Shown here: piece after piece, positions 1 to 5,784 of the stretch
Layout: each line of letters begins with the position of its first letter
How positions within the stretch are numbered: the first letter of the stretch is position 1
NCBI GenBank assembly: GCA_947454695.1
Contig: CANGMW010000161.1
Location: 1 to 6,009 of the forward strand
Length of the DNA: 6,009 bases
Source of the DNA: Comamonadaceae bacterium
GTDB taxonomy: Bacteria; Pseudomonadota; Gammaproteobacteria; Burkholderiales; Burkholderiaceae_C
Direction: 5' to 3'
Translations under genes and position numbers: made by a program
The notes under the pieces: model-generated
What the model saw: the letters and a program-made list of their open reading frames with translations, nothing else
Told to the model about the DNA's origin: nothing
The model's database searches: none

Positions 1-506
1 GGTGAACCTAAGCAGGTGAACAGCGCATTGCGATTGATGGGCTTGCCTGATTTTTTCAGCACCGTGCCGCCATTGAATTGCTCCATGTAGGAATGGTCAC
101 GGGTGCGCGCGAGCATGTCACGGTCGCGCACCATGTACATGCGCGAGTCCCCGCAATGCACCCAAGTCACCATGCCGTCTTGAATCAATGCGGCCACGAT
201 GGTGGTGCGTGGTGAATCGATCATGGCTTGTTCTGAGGCGTAGCTCAGTATCTGACGGTGTGCGTGCATCACAGCGGAAGATAAAAATTCACGCGCATCT
301 TCGATCTTGGCCGTTTTGACCTGCTGTTGAAACTTGGCAGTCATCACTTGCAGTGCCAATTGCGCCGCAACTTCACCTTGCGGATGCCCGCCCATGCCAT
401 CAGCCAAAATAAACATGGCTGCGCTGCGGGTGTAGCAATAACCCATGCGATCCTCGTTGGTAACTCGACCGCCCTTACGACTGGTTTGAAATACAGAGAA
501 TTTCAT
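1..506 (-). CDS. PP2C-family serine/threonine protein phosphatase (partial, C-terminus beyond window)
   Basis: Metal-dependent protein phosphatase of the PP2C/PPM family, expected to remove phosphate from Ser/Thr residues of cytosolic proteins, probably including targets of the kinase encoded just upstream. The first 168 residues are visible and the frame is open to base 1. Motifs in order: N17-E18-D19 near the N-terminus, LADGMGG at 34-40 with metal-binding D36 and G37, TTIVAAL at 101-107, CGDSRMY at 118-124 with D120, and TRDHS at 135-139. The remaining C-terminal part, which carries the last metal-binding aspartates, lies outside the window. There is no signal peptide or membrane segment in the visible part. 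The ATG (506-504) overlaps the kinase stop as ATGA and has no clear Shine-Dalgarno sequence of its own, so translational coupling to the kinase is likely. Family assignment is firm; the substrate is unknown. Confidence 0.92.
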   Translation of the reverse strand, partial: MKFSVFQTSRKGGRVTNEDRMGYCYTRSAAMFILADGMGGHPQGEVAAQLALQVMTAKFQQQVKTAKIEDAREFLSSAVMHAHRQILSYASEQAMIDSPRTTIVAALIQDGMVTWVHCGDSRMYMVRDRDMLARTRDHSYMEQFNGGTVLKKSGKPINRNALFTCLGS

Positions 507-1510
507 CTGGGTTTGGTGACGCTGCCCGTCACAGTTTGGACCGTTTTTTTGGTGTCAGCCATCAGGTTGTCGAATTGAAGTCTTACTTTATCTGCAACCG
601 ACATACGGGTGTACAAGCGCTCGCCTTCGCGACTGAGTTCTTTTTGTAAGGTGAACACGGATTGAGGTCGAGATAAAGGATCCAATGCCATGCACCACTC
701 CACGACCTCAATCAGGTTGTCCGAATAAATGCCCCGCAGCTTTGAAAGCGAAATGGCGATGCGGTCTTTTTCCTGTCGCTGCGTGGCCTCACTGGGAGGG
801 TAACCATGCATGCAGGCGTAGATACATGCCCCAACGGCATAGATATCGGTCCAAGGCCCCATTGAAGCGCTGCGTTTGTACATTTCTGGCGCCGCAAAAC
901 CCGGGGTGTACATCGGCCTAATGAAGTTGCCCTCTTTACTGAGCACCTCCCGTGCGGCACCGAAGTCGATCAGCACAGAACGGTTATCGTCTGTGATGAA
1001 AATGTTGGCAGGCTTGATATCCAGGTGCAGCATTTTGTGCTGATGCACGATGCGCAAGCCACGCAGGATTTCATCAAACAAGGACCGGATCGTCGACTCG
1101 CGAAACACTTTGGCCTGCTTTTGATCGCGCGCCGTGATGATGAATTCTTGCAATGCGCCGCCTTCCAGGTAATTCATCACCATGTAGACGGTTTCGTTCT
1201 CACGGAAAAAATTGAGCACACTGACCACGGACGGGTGAGAGATTTGCGCCAGTGAGCGCCCCTCTTCAAAAAAACTTTTCAACCCGAGTCGGTACAGTGA
1301 AATTTTGTCAGGTTGCACGCGCGGCGCCAACTCGCCTTGGGCACGCGAGGCCAATGAGGCCGGCAGGTACTCTTTGATGGCGACTTGCTGGCCGTCAGCA
1401 TCGGTCGCCAAATAGACGATGCCGAACCCCCCTGCAGCCAGTTTGCGAACCACCCGGTAACCTCCGATCATTGTCAACGGGGACAATGGTGCTGGTTTAA
1501 CCTTTGACAT
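503..1510 (-). CDS. Hanks-type serine/threonine protein kinase, soluble
   Basis: Eukaryotic-like protein kinase of 335 residues that should transfer phosphate from ATP to Ser/Thr residues. The kinase domain spans roughly residues 18-290. Visible motifs: glycine-rich loop LAAGGFGIVY at 24-33 (first loop glycine replaced by A25), VAIK with catalytic K46, helix-C E83, catalytic loop HLDIKPAN at 162-169 with D164, K166 and N169, DFG at 182-184, activation-segment TPGF, APE at 207-209, and R281 near the end of the domain. All catalytic residues are present. The catalytic loop reads HLD rather than HRD, so it is a non-RD kinase. About 45 residues follow the domain; there is no transmembrane helix, PASTA or FHA domain, so the protein is probably cytosolic. 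It forms a two-gene unit with the PP2C phosphatase (ATGA overlap), the usual kinase/phosphatase pairing. The ATG at 1510 is the first in frame; an ATG at residue 14 is a less likely start because neither has a good ribosome binding site. Substrates cannot be inferred. Confidence 0.92.
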   Translation of the reverse strand: MSKVKPAPLSPLTMIGGYRVVRKLAAGGFGIVYLATDADGQQVAIKEYLPASLASRAQGELAPRVQPDKISLYRLGLKSFFEEGRSLAQISHPSVVSVLNFFRENETVYMVMNYLEGGALQEFIITARDQKQAKVFRESTIRSLFDEILRGLRIVHQHKMLHLDIKPANIFITDDNRSVLIDFGAAREVLSKEGNFIRPMYTPGFAAPEMYKRSASMGPWTDIYAVGACIYACMHGYPPSEATQRQEKDRIAISLSKLRGIYSDNLIEVVEWCMALDPLSRPQSVFTLQKELSREGERLYTRMSVADKVRLQFDNLMADTKKTVQTVTGSVTKPR

Positions 1511-1587
1511 AATTTTTTGGTGAAACTCCCGAGGGTGTAGCCATAACGGTTATTCTTGGATACACCTCACGGAATACAAAAATCGCA
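1511..1587. promoter_or_regulatory. Divergent intergenic region between kinase and yicC
   Basis: This 77-bp region separates two divergently transcribed genes and should contain both promoters, if they do not lie further inside the genes. I found no convincing sigma70 promoter on either strand: on the plus strand the best -10-like hexamer is TACAAA at 1575-1580 with a very poor -35. Neither flanking ATG has a well-spaced Shine-Dalgarno sequence; CGGA lies about 14 bases before the yicC ATG and GGGAG about 15 bases before the kinase ATG. The region contains the dyad described separately at 1543-1553. Confidence 0.45.
1543..1553. repeat. 11-bp palindrome inside a wider dyad, possible operator
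   Basis: ATAAC-G-GTTAT is a perfect inverted repeat around base 1548. It lies inside a second inverted repeat, GGTGTA at 1534-1539 and TACACC at 1561-1566, centred near 1550. With one bulged base the outer arms extend to GAGGGTGTA and TACACCTC. Dyads in a divergent promoter region are typical binding sites for dimeric regulators, but no regulator gene is present here and the role is an inference. Confidence 0.3.
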
Positions 1588-2505
1588 ATGTCAGTTTACA
1601 GCATGACGGGCTATGCAAGTGCCCAAACCAATACCCCTGATACATCTCCTGACCAGACGTCAAGGGCGGTTTCTTCCGCCCGTTTGGGGCTCGAAATTCG
1701 CTCGGTTAACAGCCGGTTTTTAGACCTGACATTTCGACTCCCGGAAGAGCTGCGGGCGCTAGAGCCGCTCATGCGCGAGCAGCTCAATGCCCAACTTAAA
1801 CGGGGCAAAGTTGAAGTGCGCGCCTTCATCGAATCTTCCGCGAACAGCGTCGTGGCCGAACCCACTGCGCGGCTCATGCAACGACTCAACGGGGTTCAAG
1901 ACAGCATCCTGGCCTGGCTGCCGCAAGCTGCACCGTTGAGCGTAGCCGACGTCATCAAACTCGCCGCCAATGAGCAAAGCTCACCCCAGGATTGGTCGAC
2001 TCTGTTGCCGCCGCTGCTGACCTCGACCCTTCAGGAATTGTTAGCTGCTCGTCAACGTGAAGGGGACCGCCTGGCCAGTATGCTGCTGCAACGCATCGCG
2101 CAGTTACGCACCTTGGTGACCCAAGCCGTTCCCTTGGTGCCGCAACTGGTGGAACAACAAAGGCTGCGATTTTTAGAACGCTGGCGCGATGCCATGGCCC
2201 TGAGTGAGGGGGCTGTGGCGCCGGAAGCGGCTCAGGACCGCGCTTTGAGTGAGGCGACCGCCTTTGCCATTCGCATCGATGTGGCCGAAGAAGTCACCCG
2301 TTTGAATTCGCACTTGGATGAGCTCGAACGCCTCATTCAAAAAGGCGGTGAGATCGGCAAACGGCTCGACTTCCTGATTCAAGAGTTGCACCGAGAGGCC
2401 AACACATTGGGTTCTAAATCCGCCGCATTGGAACTCACCCACATCTCGGTCGATATGAAGGTGCTGATTGAGCAAATGCGAGAGCAGGTTCAGAACATAG
2501 AATAA
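1588..2505 (+). CDS. yicC: YicC/YloC-family endoribonuclease
   Basis: Member of the YicC/YloC family, cytosolic proteins studied in Escherichia coli and Bacillus subtilis as endoribonucleases with roles in RNA turnover. The protein has 305 residues, slightly longer than E. coli YicC (about 287). The family signatures are clear: SMTGYA at 5-10, EIRSVNSRFLD at 36-46, PEELR at 52-56 and RGKVEV at 72-77 in the N-terminal domain; then DVAEEVTRLNSH at 231-242, GKRLDFLIQELHRE at 257-270, NTLGSKS at 272-278 and the typical C-terminus around MKVLIEQMREQVQNIE. Residues about 11-33 form a Ser/Thr/Pro-rich insertion that accounts for most of the extra length. The ATG at 1588 fits the conserved N-terminus, although the Shine-Dalgarno sequence is poor. 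It is the first gene of the plus-strand block and ends 31 bp before gmk, suggesting cotranscription. The yicC-gmk neighbourhood recurs in proteobacteria. Confidence 0.94.
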   Translation: MSVYSMTGYASAQTNTPDTSPDQTSRAVSSARLGLEIRSVNSRFLDLTFRLPEELRALEPLMREQLNAQLKRGKVEVRAFIESSANSVVAEPTARLMQRLNGVQDSILAWLPQAAPLSVADVIKLAANEQSSPQDWSTLLPPLLTSTLQELLAARQREGDRLASMLLQRIAQLRTLVTQAVPLVPQLVEQQRLRFLERWRDAMALSEGAVAPEAAQDRALSEATAFAIRIDVAEEVTRLNSHLDELERLIQKGGEIGKRLDFLIQELHREANTLGSKSAALELTHISVDMKVLIEQMREQVQNIE

Positions 2506-2536
2506 GCGTTCACTCACCAAATAAACGTCTCCGCTC

Positions 2537-3157
2537 ATGGACTTTCCCGGCAACCTGTACGTCATCGTCGCACCCAGTGGGGCGGGCAAGTCCACCCTGG
2601 TTAACGCCTTGCTGGCCCAAGACCCAAGGCTCCAGCTGTCCGTCTCTCACACCACACGTGCGCCGCGCGGCAAGGACCAGCACGGGCGCGAATACTTCTT
2701 TGTCAGCCCCTCCGAATTTGATGAGTTGGTCGAAATCGATGCATTTGTCGAATGGGCGCAAGTTCATGGGCAACGGTACGGCACCTCCAAAATGGCCATT
2801 GAAGACCGTATTCGACAAGGCACGGACATTATTTTGGAAATTGATTTCCAGGGCGCGCAGCAAATTAAATACCTCTACCCCAACGCCGTCACCATCTTCA
2901 TCTTGCCTCCGAGTCTGGAGGCCTTGTTGGCACGACTTCAAAAGCGCGGGGAAGACGCCACCGAGGTGATCGAGTTGCGCATGCAAAACGCCACGACGGA
3001 GATGGCACAAGCCCCGAAATTCGATTTCGTTATAATCAACGACTTGTTCGAGCAAGCGCTGTTTGACCTCAAATCCATTGTGCATGCTCAGCGACTCAAG
3101 TATTCAGCCCAGCGTCGCGCCCGGGCTGAGACCTTCAAAGCCCTGCATCTGCCCTGA
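2537..3157 (+). CDS. gmk: Guanylate kinase
   Basis: Catalyses ATP + GMP to ADP + GDP, the essential step feeding GTP, dGTP and (p)ppGpp synthesis. The protein has 206 residues, the normal family length. Visible features: P-loop APSGAGKST at 12-20; GMP-binding segment SVSHTTRAPR at 35-44 with S37, R41 and R44; Y53; E72; YGTS at 81-84; LEIDFQG at 100-106 with D103; ILPPS at 122-126; and a final helix containing IINDLF at 166-171. The segment after R44 reads GKDQHG where the family commonly has PGExxG, a mild deviation outside the P-loop. The ATG at 2537 is well constrained: an in-frame TAA at 2522-2524 allows no longer form, and the P-loop starts at the usual distance. No clear Shine-Dalgarno sequence precedes it. 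The gene lies 31 bp after yicC, and its TGA overlaps an ATG (TGATG) in frame with rpoZ. Confidence 0.97.
   Translation: MDFPGNLYVIVAPSGAGKSTLVNALLAQDPRLQLSVSHTTRAPRGKDQHGREYFFVSPSEFDELVEIDAFVEWAQVHGQRYGTSKMAIEDRIRQGTDIILEIDFQGAQQIKYLYPNAVTIFILPPSLEALLARLQKRGEDATEVIELRMQNATTEMAQAPKFDFVIINDLFEQALFDLKSIVHAQRLKYSAQRRARAETFKALHLP
3031..3036 (+). promoter_or_regulatory. Perfect TATAAT inside gmk, possible internal promoter for rpoZ
   Basis: The hexamer matches the sigma70 -10 consensus exactly and lies about 150 bp before the rpoZ start codon. It includes an ATA isoleucine codon, uncommon in this GC-rich sequence, within the codons for VII of gmk. No -35 element is recognisable 15-18 bp upstream and there is no TGn extension, so activity is uncertain. 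Confidence 0.25.
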
Positions 3158-3173
3158 TGGCACCCTTTTCCTC

Positions 3174-3177
3174 GGAG
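3174..3177 (+). promoter_or_regulatory. Shine-Dalgarno of rpoZ (GGAG)
   Basis: GGAG lies six bases before the ATG at 3184. It is the only well-formed ribosome binding site in the plus-strand block, and it supports the start giving the conserved MARIT N-terminus over the upstream in-frame ATG at 3157. Confidence 0.8.
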
Positions 3178-3183
3178 AATTTC

Positions 3184-3387
3184 ATGGCCCGTATCACTGT
3201 TGAAGACTGCCTGTTGCAGATCCCAAACCGCTTTCAGTTAGTTTTGGCTGCCACCTACCGTGCGCGCATGCTTAGCCAAGGCCATGCCCCCAAGATCGAA
3301 AGCAAAAACAAACCCGCCGTGACGGCTCTGCGTGAAATCGCCGACGGAAAAATCGGCATCGAGATGCTCAAAAAAGTCCCCCTCTGA
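3184..3387 (+). CDS. rpoZ: DNA-directed RNA polymerase subunit omega
   Basis: Omega, the smallest RNA polymerase core subunit, which binds beta-prime, helps its folding and assembly, and in proteobacteria forms part of a (p)ppGpp-binding site with beta-prime. The protein has 67 residues, a typical betaproteobacterial length. The conserved features are the MARITVEDCL start, IPNRFQLVLAATYRAR at about 13-28, and the segment KNKPAVTALREIADGKI at about 42-58. The start at 3184 is supported by GGAG at 3174-3177 and by the conserved MAR N-terminus. An ATG at 3157, overlapping the gmk stop, would add nine residues and is less likely. The gene sits 26 bp after gmk and is followed 21 bp after its stop by a strong terminator, so it is the last gene of the yicC-gmk-rpoZ unit. 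Confidence 0.97.
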   Translation: MARITVEDCLLQIPNRFQLVLAATYRARMLSQGHAPKIESKNKPAVTALREIADGKIGIEMLKKVPL

Positions 3388-3408
3388 ACGGTCTTTGACC
3401 TTCACCCC

Positions 3409-3438
3409 AAAAAAAGCACCTTGTAAGGTGCTTTTTTT
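3409..3438 (+). terminator. Rho-independent terminator after rpoZ
   Basis: A7, then GCACCTT, a GT centre, AAGGTGC and T7 form a perfect inverted repeat with 14-bp arms. In RNA the stem would close with a loop of about four bases and be followed by a U tract, the standard form of an intrinsic terminator. The symmetric A7/T7 flanks mean it could work in either direction. It separates rpoZ from spoT. Confidence 0.93.
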
Positions 3439-3458
3439 ATGGGCAATTGGGAGGGTCG

Positions 3459-3487
3459 TTTCCAACTCCTGTGCATCGCGCTATATT
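3459..3487 (+). promoter_or_regulatory. Candidate sigma70 promoter for spoT
   Basis: TTTCCA (3459-3464, four of six matches to TTGACA), a 17-bp spacer, then TATATT (3482-3487, five of six matches to TATAAT). It lies just downstream of the rpoZ terminator, where spoT needs its own promoter. Standard spacing places transcription start at about 3494, on the first base of the proposed GTG start codon. Prediction from sequence only. Confidence 0.5.
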
Positions 3488-3493
3488 TCAAGG

Positions 3494-5770
3494 GTGAGCA
3501 CTGAACTGAAAGATACAACCCTGCCCCCCCCCAAGCGCAAGCCCGGGGGTAAAGAAACCGTGCCTCATGTCGCGGCGGTAAATGCTGCAGCCGCCAGTTT
3601 TGCCAGCCTCATCGCCAAGCTCGATTACTTAAGCCCCGCTGATCTTGAAAAAGTGCGGCTGGCCTACCGTTTTGCGGATGAGGCCCATTTAGGCCAGCTG
3701 CGTAACAGCGGCGAGCCTTACATCACCCATCCCATTGCCGTAGCCAGCCAGTGTGCCGAGTGGAAACTTGATGCTCAAGCACTGATGGCCGCGCTCTTGC
3801 ACGATGCCCTGGAAGACTGTGGCGTCACCAAAAGCGAGTTGATCGACAAGTTCGGCTCTCAGGTAGCAGATTTGGTCGATGGGCTAACCAAGCTGGACAA
3901 GCTTCAGTTCAACACCCGCGAAGAAAACCAAGCCGAATCGTTCAGAAAAATGCTGCTGGCCATGGCGCGCGACGTGCGGGTTATTTTGATCAAGCTGGCC
4001 GATCGTTCGCACAATATGCGCACTTTGTCGGATGCGCCGCGTGAGAAATGGGGCCGCATTTCCTCAGAAACGCTCGAGATCTACGCACCGATTGCCTACC
4101 GCCTGGGCTTGAACCAAACCTACCGGGAGCTGCAGGATCTGGCTTTTCGCCATCTCTTCCCCTGGCGCTACAGCATTCTGTCTAAAGCCGTGGCCAAGGC
4201 GCGTGGACGACGCCGCGATCTTATTCAAAAAGTGCAAAAGGAAGTTGAGCTTGCATTCACCACTTCGGTCATGACCGTGGGCATCGCGGGCCGTGAAAAA
4301 TCGCTGTACTCGGTCTATCGCAAGATGGATGACAAGCATCTGAGCTTTGCACAGATCACCGACATCTACGGATTTCGCGTCCTGGTGGCCAACCTCTCAG
4401 ATTGCTACACGGCACTGGGCACATTGCACCAACTTTATAAACCGGTGCCTGGCAAGTTCAAAGACCACATCGCCTTGCCCAAGCCCAATGGCTACCAATC
4501 GCTGCACACCACGCTGGTTGGGCCGTCAGGCGTCAATGTGGAGTTTCAAATTCGCACCGAGGCCATGCATGTGGTGGCTGAGTCCGGCGTGGCGGCACAT
4601 TGGCTCTACAAGGCCAATGAACCCAACAGCCCGACCACCGACCGGCTGGGCGCCAAGTGGCTGCAATCCCTGCTGGATATCCAGGACGAAACCCGCGACG
4701 CGGCCGAATTTTGGGACCATGTCAAAGTGGACCTCTTCCCGGATGCGGTGTATGTGTTCACCCCCAAGAGCCGCATCATGGCCTTGCCCAGAGGCGCAAC
4801 TGTCGTCGATTTTGCGTATGCAATCCACAGCAATATTGGCGACCGCGCCATGGCGGCTCGCATCAACGGCGAGCAAGTACCTTTGCGCACCGAGTTGAAA
4901 AACGGCGATGTGGTGGAAGTGGTGACAGCCCCCGTTTCCACACCCAACCCGGCCTGGCTGAGTTTTGTGCGCACAGGGCGGGCCCGCTCCAAAATTCGCC
5001 ATCACCTCAAGACCATGGCGCAAACCGAGTCTGAAAGCTTGGGCGAAAAATTGTTGATGCAGGCACTGCGGGCGGAAGGCATCGAAAAAATCCCGCCTGA
5101 AGAAGGCCATTACCGCGTCGTTTGGGATAAATTGTTGCGCTTCACCGGGAATCGGTACCGGTCTGAACTGCTCATAGATATTGGATTGGGCAAGCGCATC
5201 GCCTCCATTGTGGGTCGCCGTTTGGTCAAACTGTTGACCGAGCAAGGTGAAAAGCCCGATGCTCTGTTGTTATCGCGCGAACGATTCGCCTCCAGTGAGG
5301 CCACTCTGGGGCAAGACGCCGTCACCATTGACGGCAGTGAAAACGCGTCGGTAAGCTTTGCCAGCTGCTGCCGGCCCGTGCCAGGCGATGGCATCTTGGG
5401 CTATCTTGGCCGCGGCGAAGGCTTGGTCGTGCACGCTGACAGCTGTCCGACGGGCTTGAAACTCAAAAGCAAAGACAGTGAACGCTTCATTCACGTGGAG
5501 TGGTCGGACGAACCAGTCCGGGCATTTGAAACCGGCATCATGGTGACGGTGATCAATGGCAAAGGTGTGCTGGCTCGGGTTGCTTCAGCATTGGCCAGTG
5601 CTGAAGTGGATATCACCCATTTGGATATGGGCGATGAGTCCGCTCAAGAGGCCACGGATTTGCGCTTTCTCATCGCGGTGCGCGACCGCGCGCATTTAGA
5701 CACGGCGCTTCGTCAGCTGCGCCGAACCCCGTCGGTGCTGCGCGCAGAAAGACGTTCTCCCGCCCACTAA
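3494..5770 (+). CDS. spoT: Bifunctional (p)ppGpp synthetase/hydrolase SpoT
   Basis: Long RelA/SpoT homologue that controls the alarmone (p)ppGpp: the hydrolase removes pyrophosphate to give GDP/GTP, and the synthetase transfers pyrophosphate from ATP to GDP/GTP. From GTG 3494 it has 758 residues. Domains: HD hydrolase about 50-205, intact (H79, H103-D104, E107-D108, LADRSHN at 168-174); synthetase about 245-375 with D290 in DIYGFRV and E350 in EFQIRT; KFKD at 321-324, the basic form of the motif seen in bifunctional enzymes rather than the acidic EFDD of RelA; TGS about 413-475; zinc-finger-like CC at 625-626 with H647 and C651; ACT about 675-752. An intact hydrolase and the position after rpoZ argue for SpoT, not RelA. 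The open frame extends upstream through the terminator to 3332, but that part cannot be the real N-terminus; GTG 3560 is an alternative start. Confidence 0.95.
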   Translation: MSTELKDTTLPPPKRKPGGKETVPHVAAVNAAAASFASLIAKLDYLSPADLEKVRLAYRFADEAHLGQLRNSGEPYITHPIAVASQCAEWKLDAQALMAALLHDALEDCGVTKSELIDKFGSQVADLVDGLTKLDKLQFNTREENQAESFRKMLLAMARDVRVILIKLADRSHNMRTLSDAPREKWGRISSETLEIYAPIAYRLGLNQTYRELQDLAFRHLFPWRYSILSKAVAKARGRRRDLIQKVQKEVELAFTTSVMTVGIAGREKSLYSVYRKMDDKHLSFAQITDIYGFRVLVANLSDCYTALGTLHQLYKPVPGKFKDHIALPKPNGYQSLHTTLVGPSGVNVEFQIRTEAMHVVAESGVAAHWLYKANEPNSPTTDRLGAKWLQSLLDIQDETRDAAEFWDHVKVDLFPDAVYVFTPKSRIMALPRGATVVDFAYAIHSNIGDRAMAARINGEQVPLRTELKNGDVVEVVTAPVSTPNPAWLSFVRTGRARSKIRHHLKTMAQTESESLGEKLLMQALRAEGIEKIPPEEGHYRVVWDKLLRFTGNRYRSELLIDIGLGKRIASIVGRRLVKLLTEQGEKPDALLLSRERFASSEATLGQDAVTIDGSENASVSFASCCRPVPGDGILGYLGRGEGLVVHADSCPTGLKLKSKDSERFIHVEWSDEPVRAFETGIMVTVINGKGVLARVASALASAEVDITHLDMGDESAQEATDLRFLIAVRDRAHLDTALRQLRRTPSVLRAERRSPAH
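3524..3532 (+). repeat. C9 homopolymer in the 5' end of spoT
   Basis: Nine cytosines encode three consecutive prolines (residues 11-13 from GTG 3494). A one-base loss would bring translation to TAA at 3579-3581, and a one-base gain to TAA at 3550-3552. GTG 3560 lies downstream of the tract and could restart translation. A G5 run at 3545-3549 could pair with part of the C tract in RNA. Confidence 0.6.
5583..5606 (+). repeat. 24-bp near-perfect palindrome within spoT
   Basis: Arms CTTCAGCA (5583-5590) and TGCTGAAG (5599-5606) flank T, the self-complementary TGGCCA, and G. Only the T5591/G5598 pair breaks the symmetry, and it is a G-U pair in RNA. Three further G-U pairs could extend the stem outward. 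It encodes part of the ACT domain (about VASALASAEV), so some symmetry may come from the repeated Ala/Ser codons. Confidence 0.6.
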
Positions 5771-5784
5771 GACCTGTTCGGGTC
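5771..5784. terminator. Short hairpin between the convergent spoT and greB stops
   Basis: GACCT-GTTC-GGGTC can form a five-pair stem with one G-U pair directly after the spoT TAA; its right arm overlaps the greB stop codon. There is no T tract on either side, so this is at best a weak or Rho-assisted termination or pausing structure. No better terminator exists in the 12-bp gap. Confidence 0.25.

Noticed and set aside
2510..3085. 191-residue open frame on the minus strand opposite gmk
   Set aside because: It mirrors gmk codons, shows no domain and has no ribosome binding site; guanylate kinase on the plus strand explains the region.
3332..3493. Upstream 54-codon extension of the spoT reading frame
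   Set aside because: It overlaps the 3' end of rpoZ and runs through the terminator hairpin; its residues do not resemble a SpoT N-terminus, and a transcript ending at the hairpin could not encode it. GTG 3494 is the more sensible start.
4347..4898. 183-residue plus-strand frame inside spoT
   Set aside because: The composition (many Trp, Pro, Ser and Cys) is that of an out-of-frame reading of spoT, with no family resemblance.
4526..5245. 239-residue open frame on the minus strand opposite spoT
   Set aside because: It lies wholly antisense to well-conserved SpoT domains, has no recognisable motifs and is typical of shadow frames in GC-rich coding sequence.
5392..5409. Direct repeat ATCTTGG spaced by 3 bp
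   Set aside because: It encodes the conserved GILGYLG stretch of SpoT and is too short to suggest a separate element.
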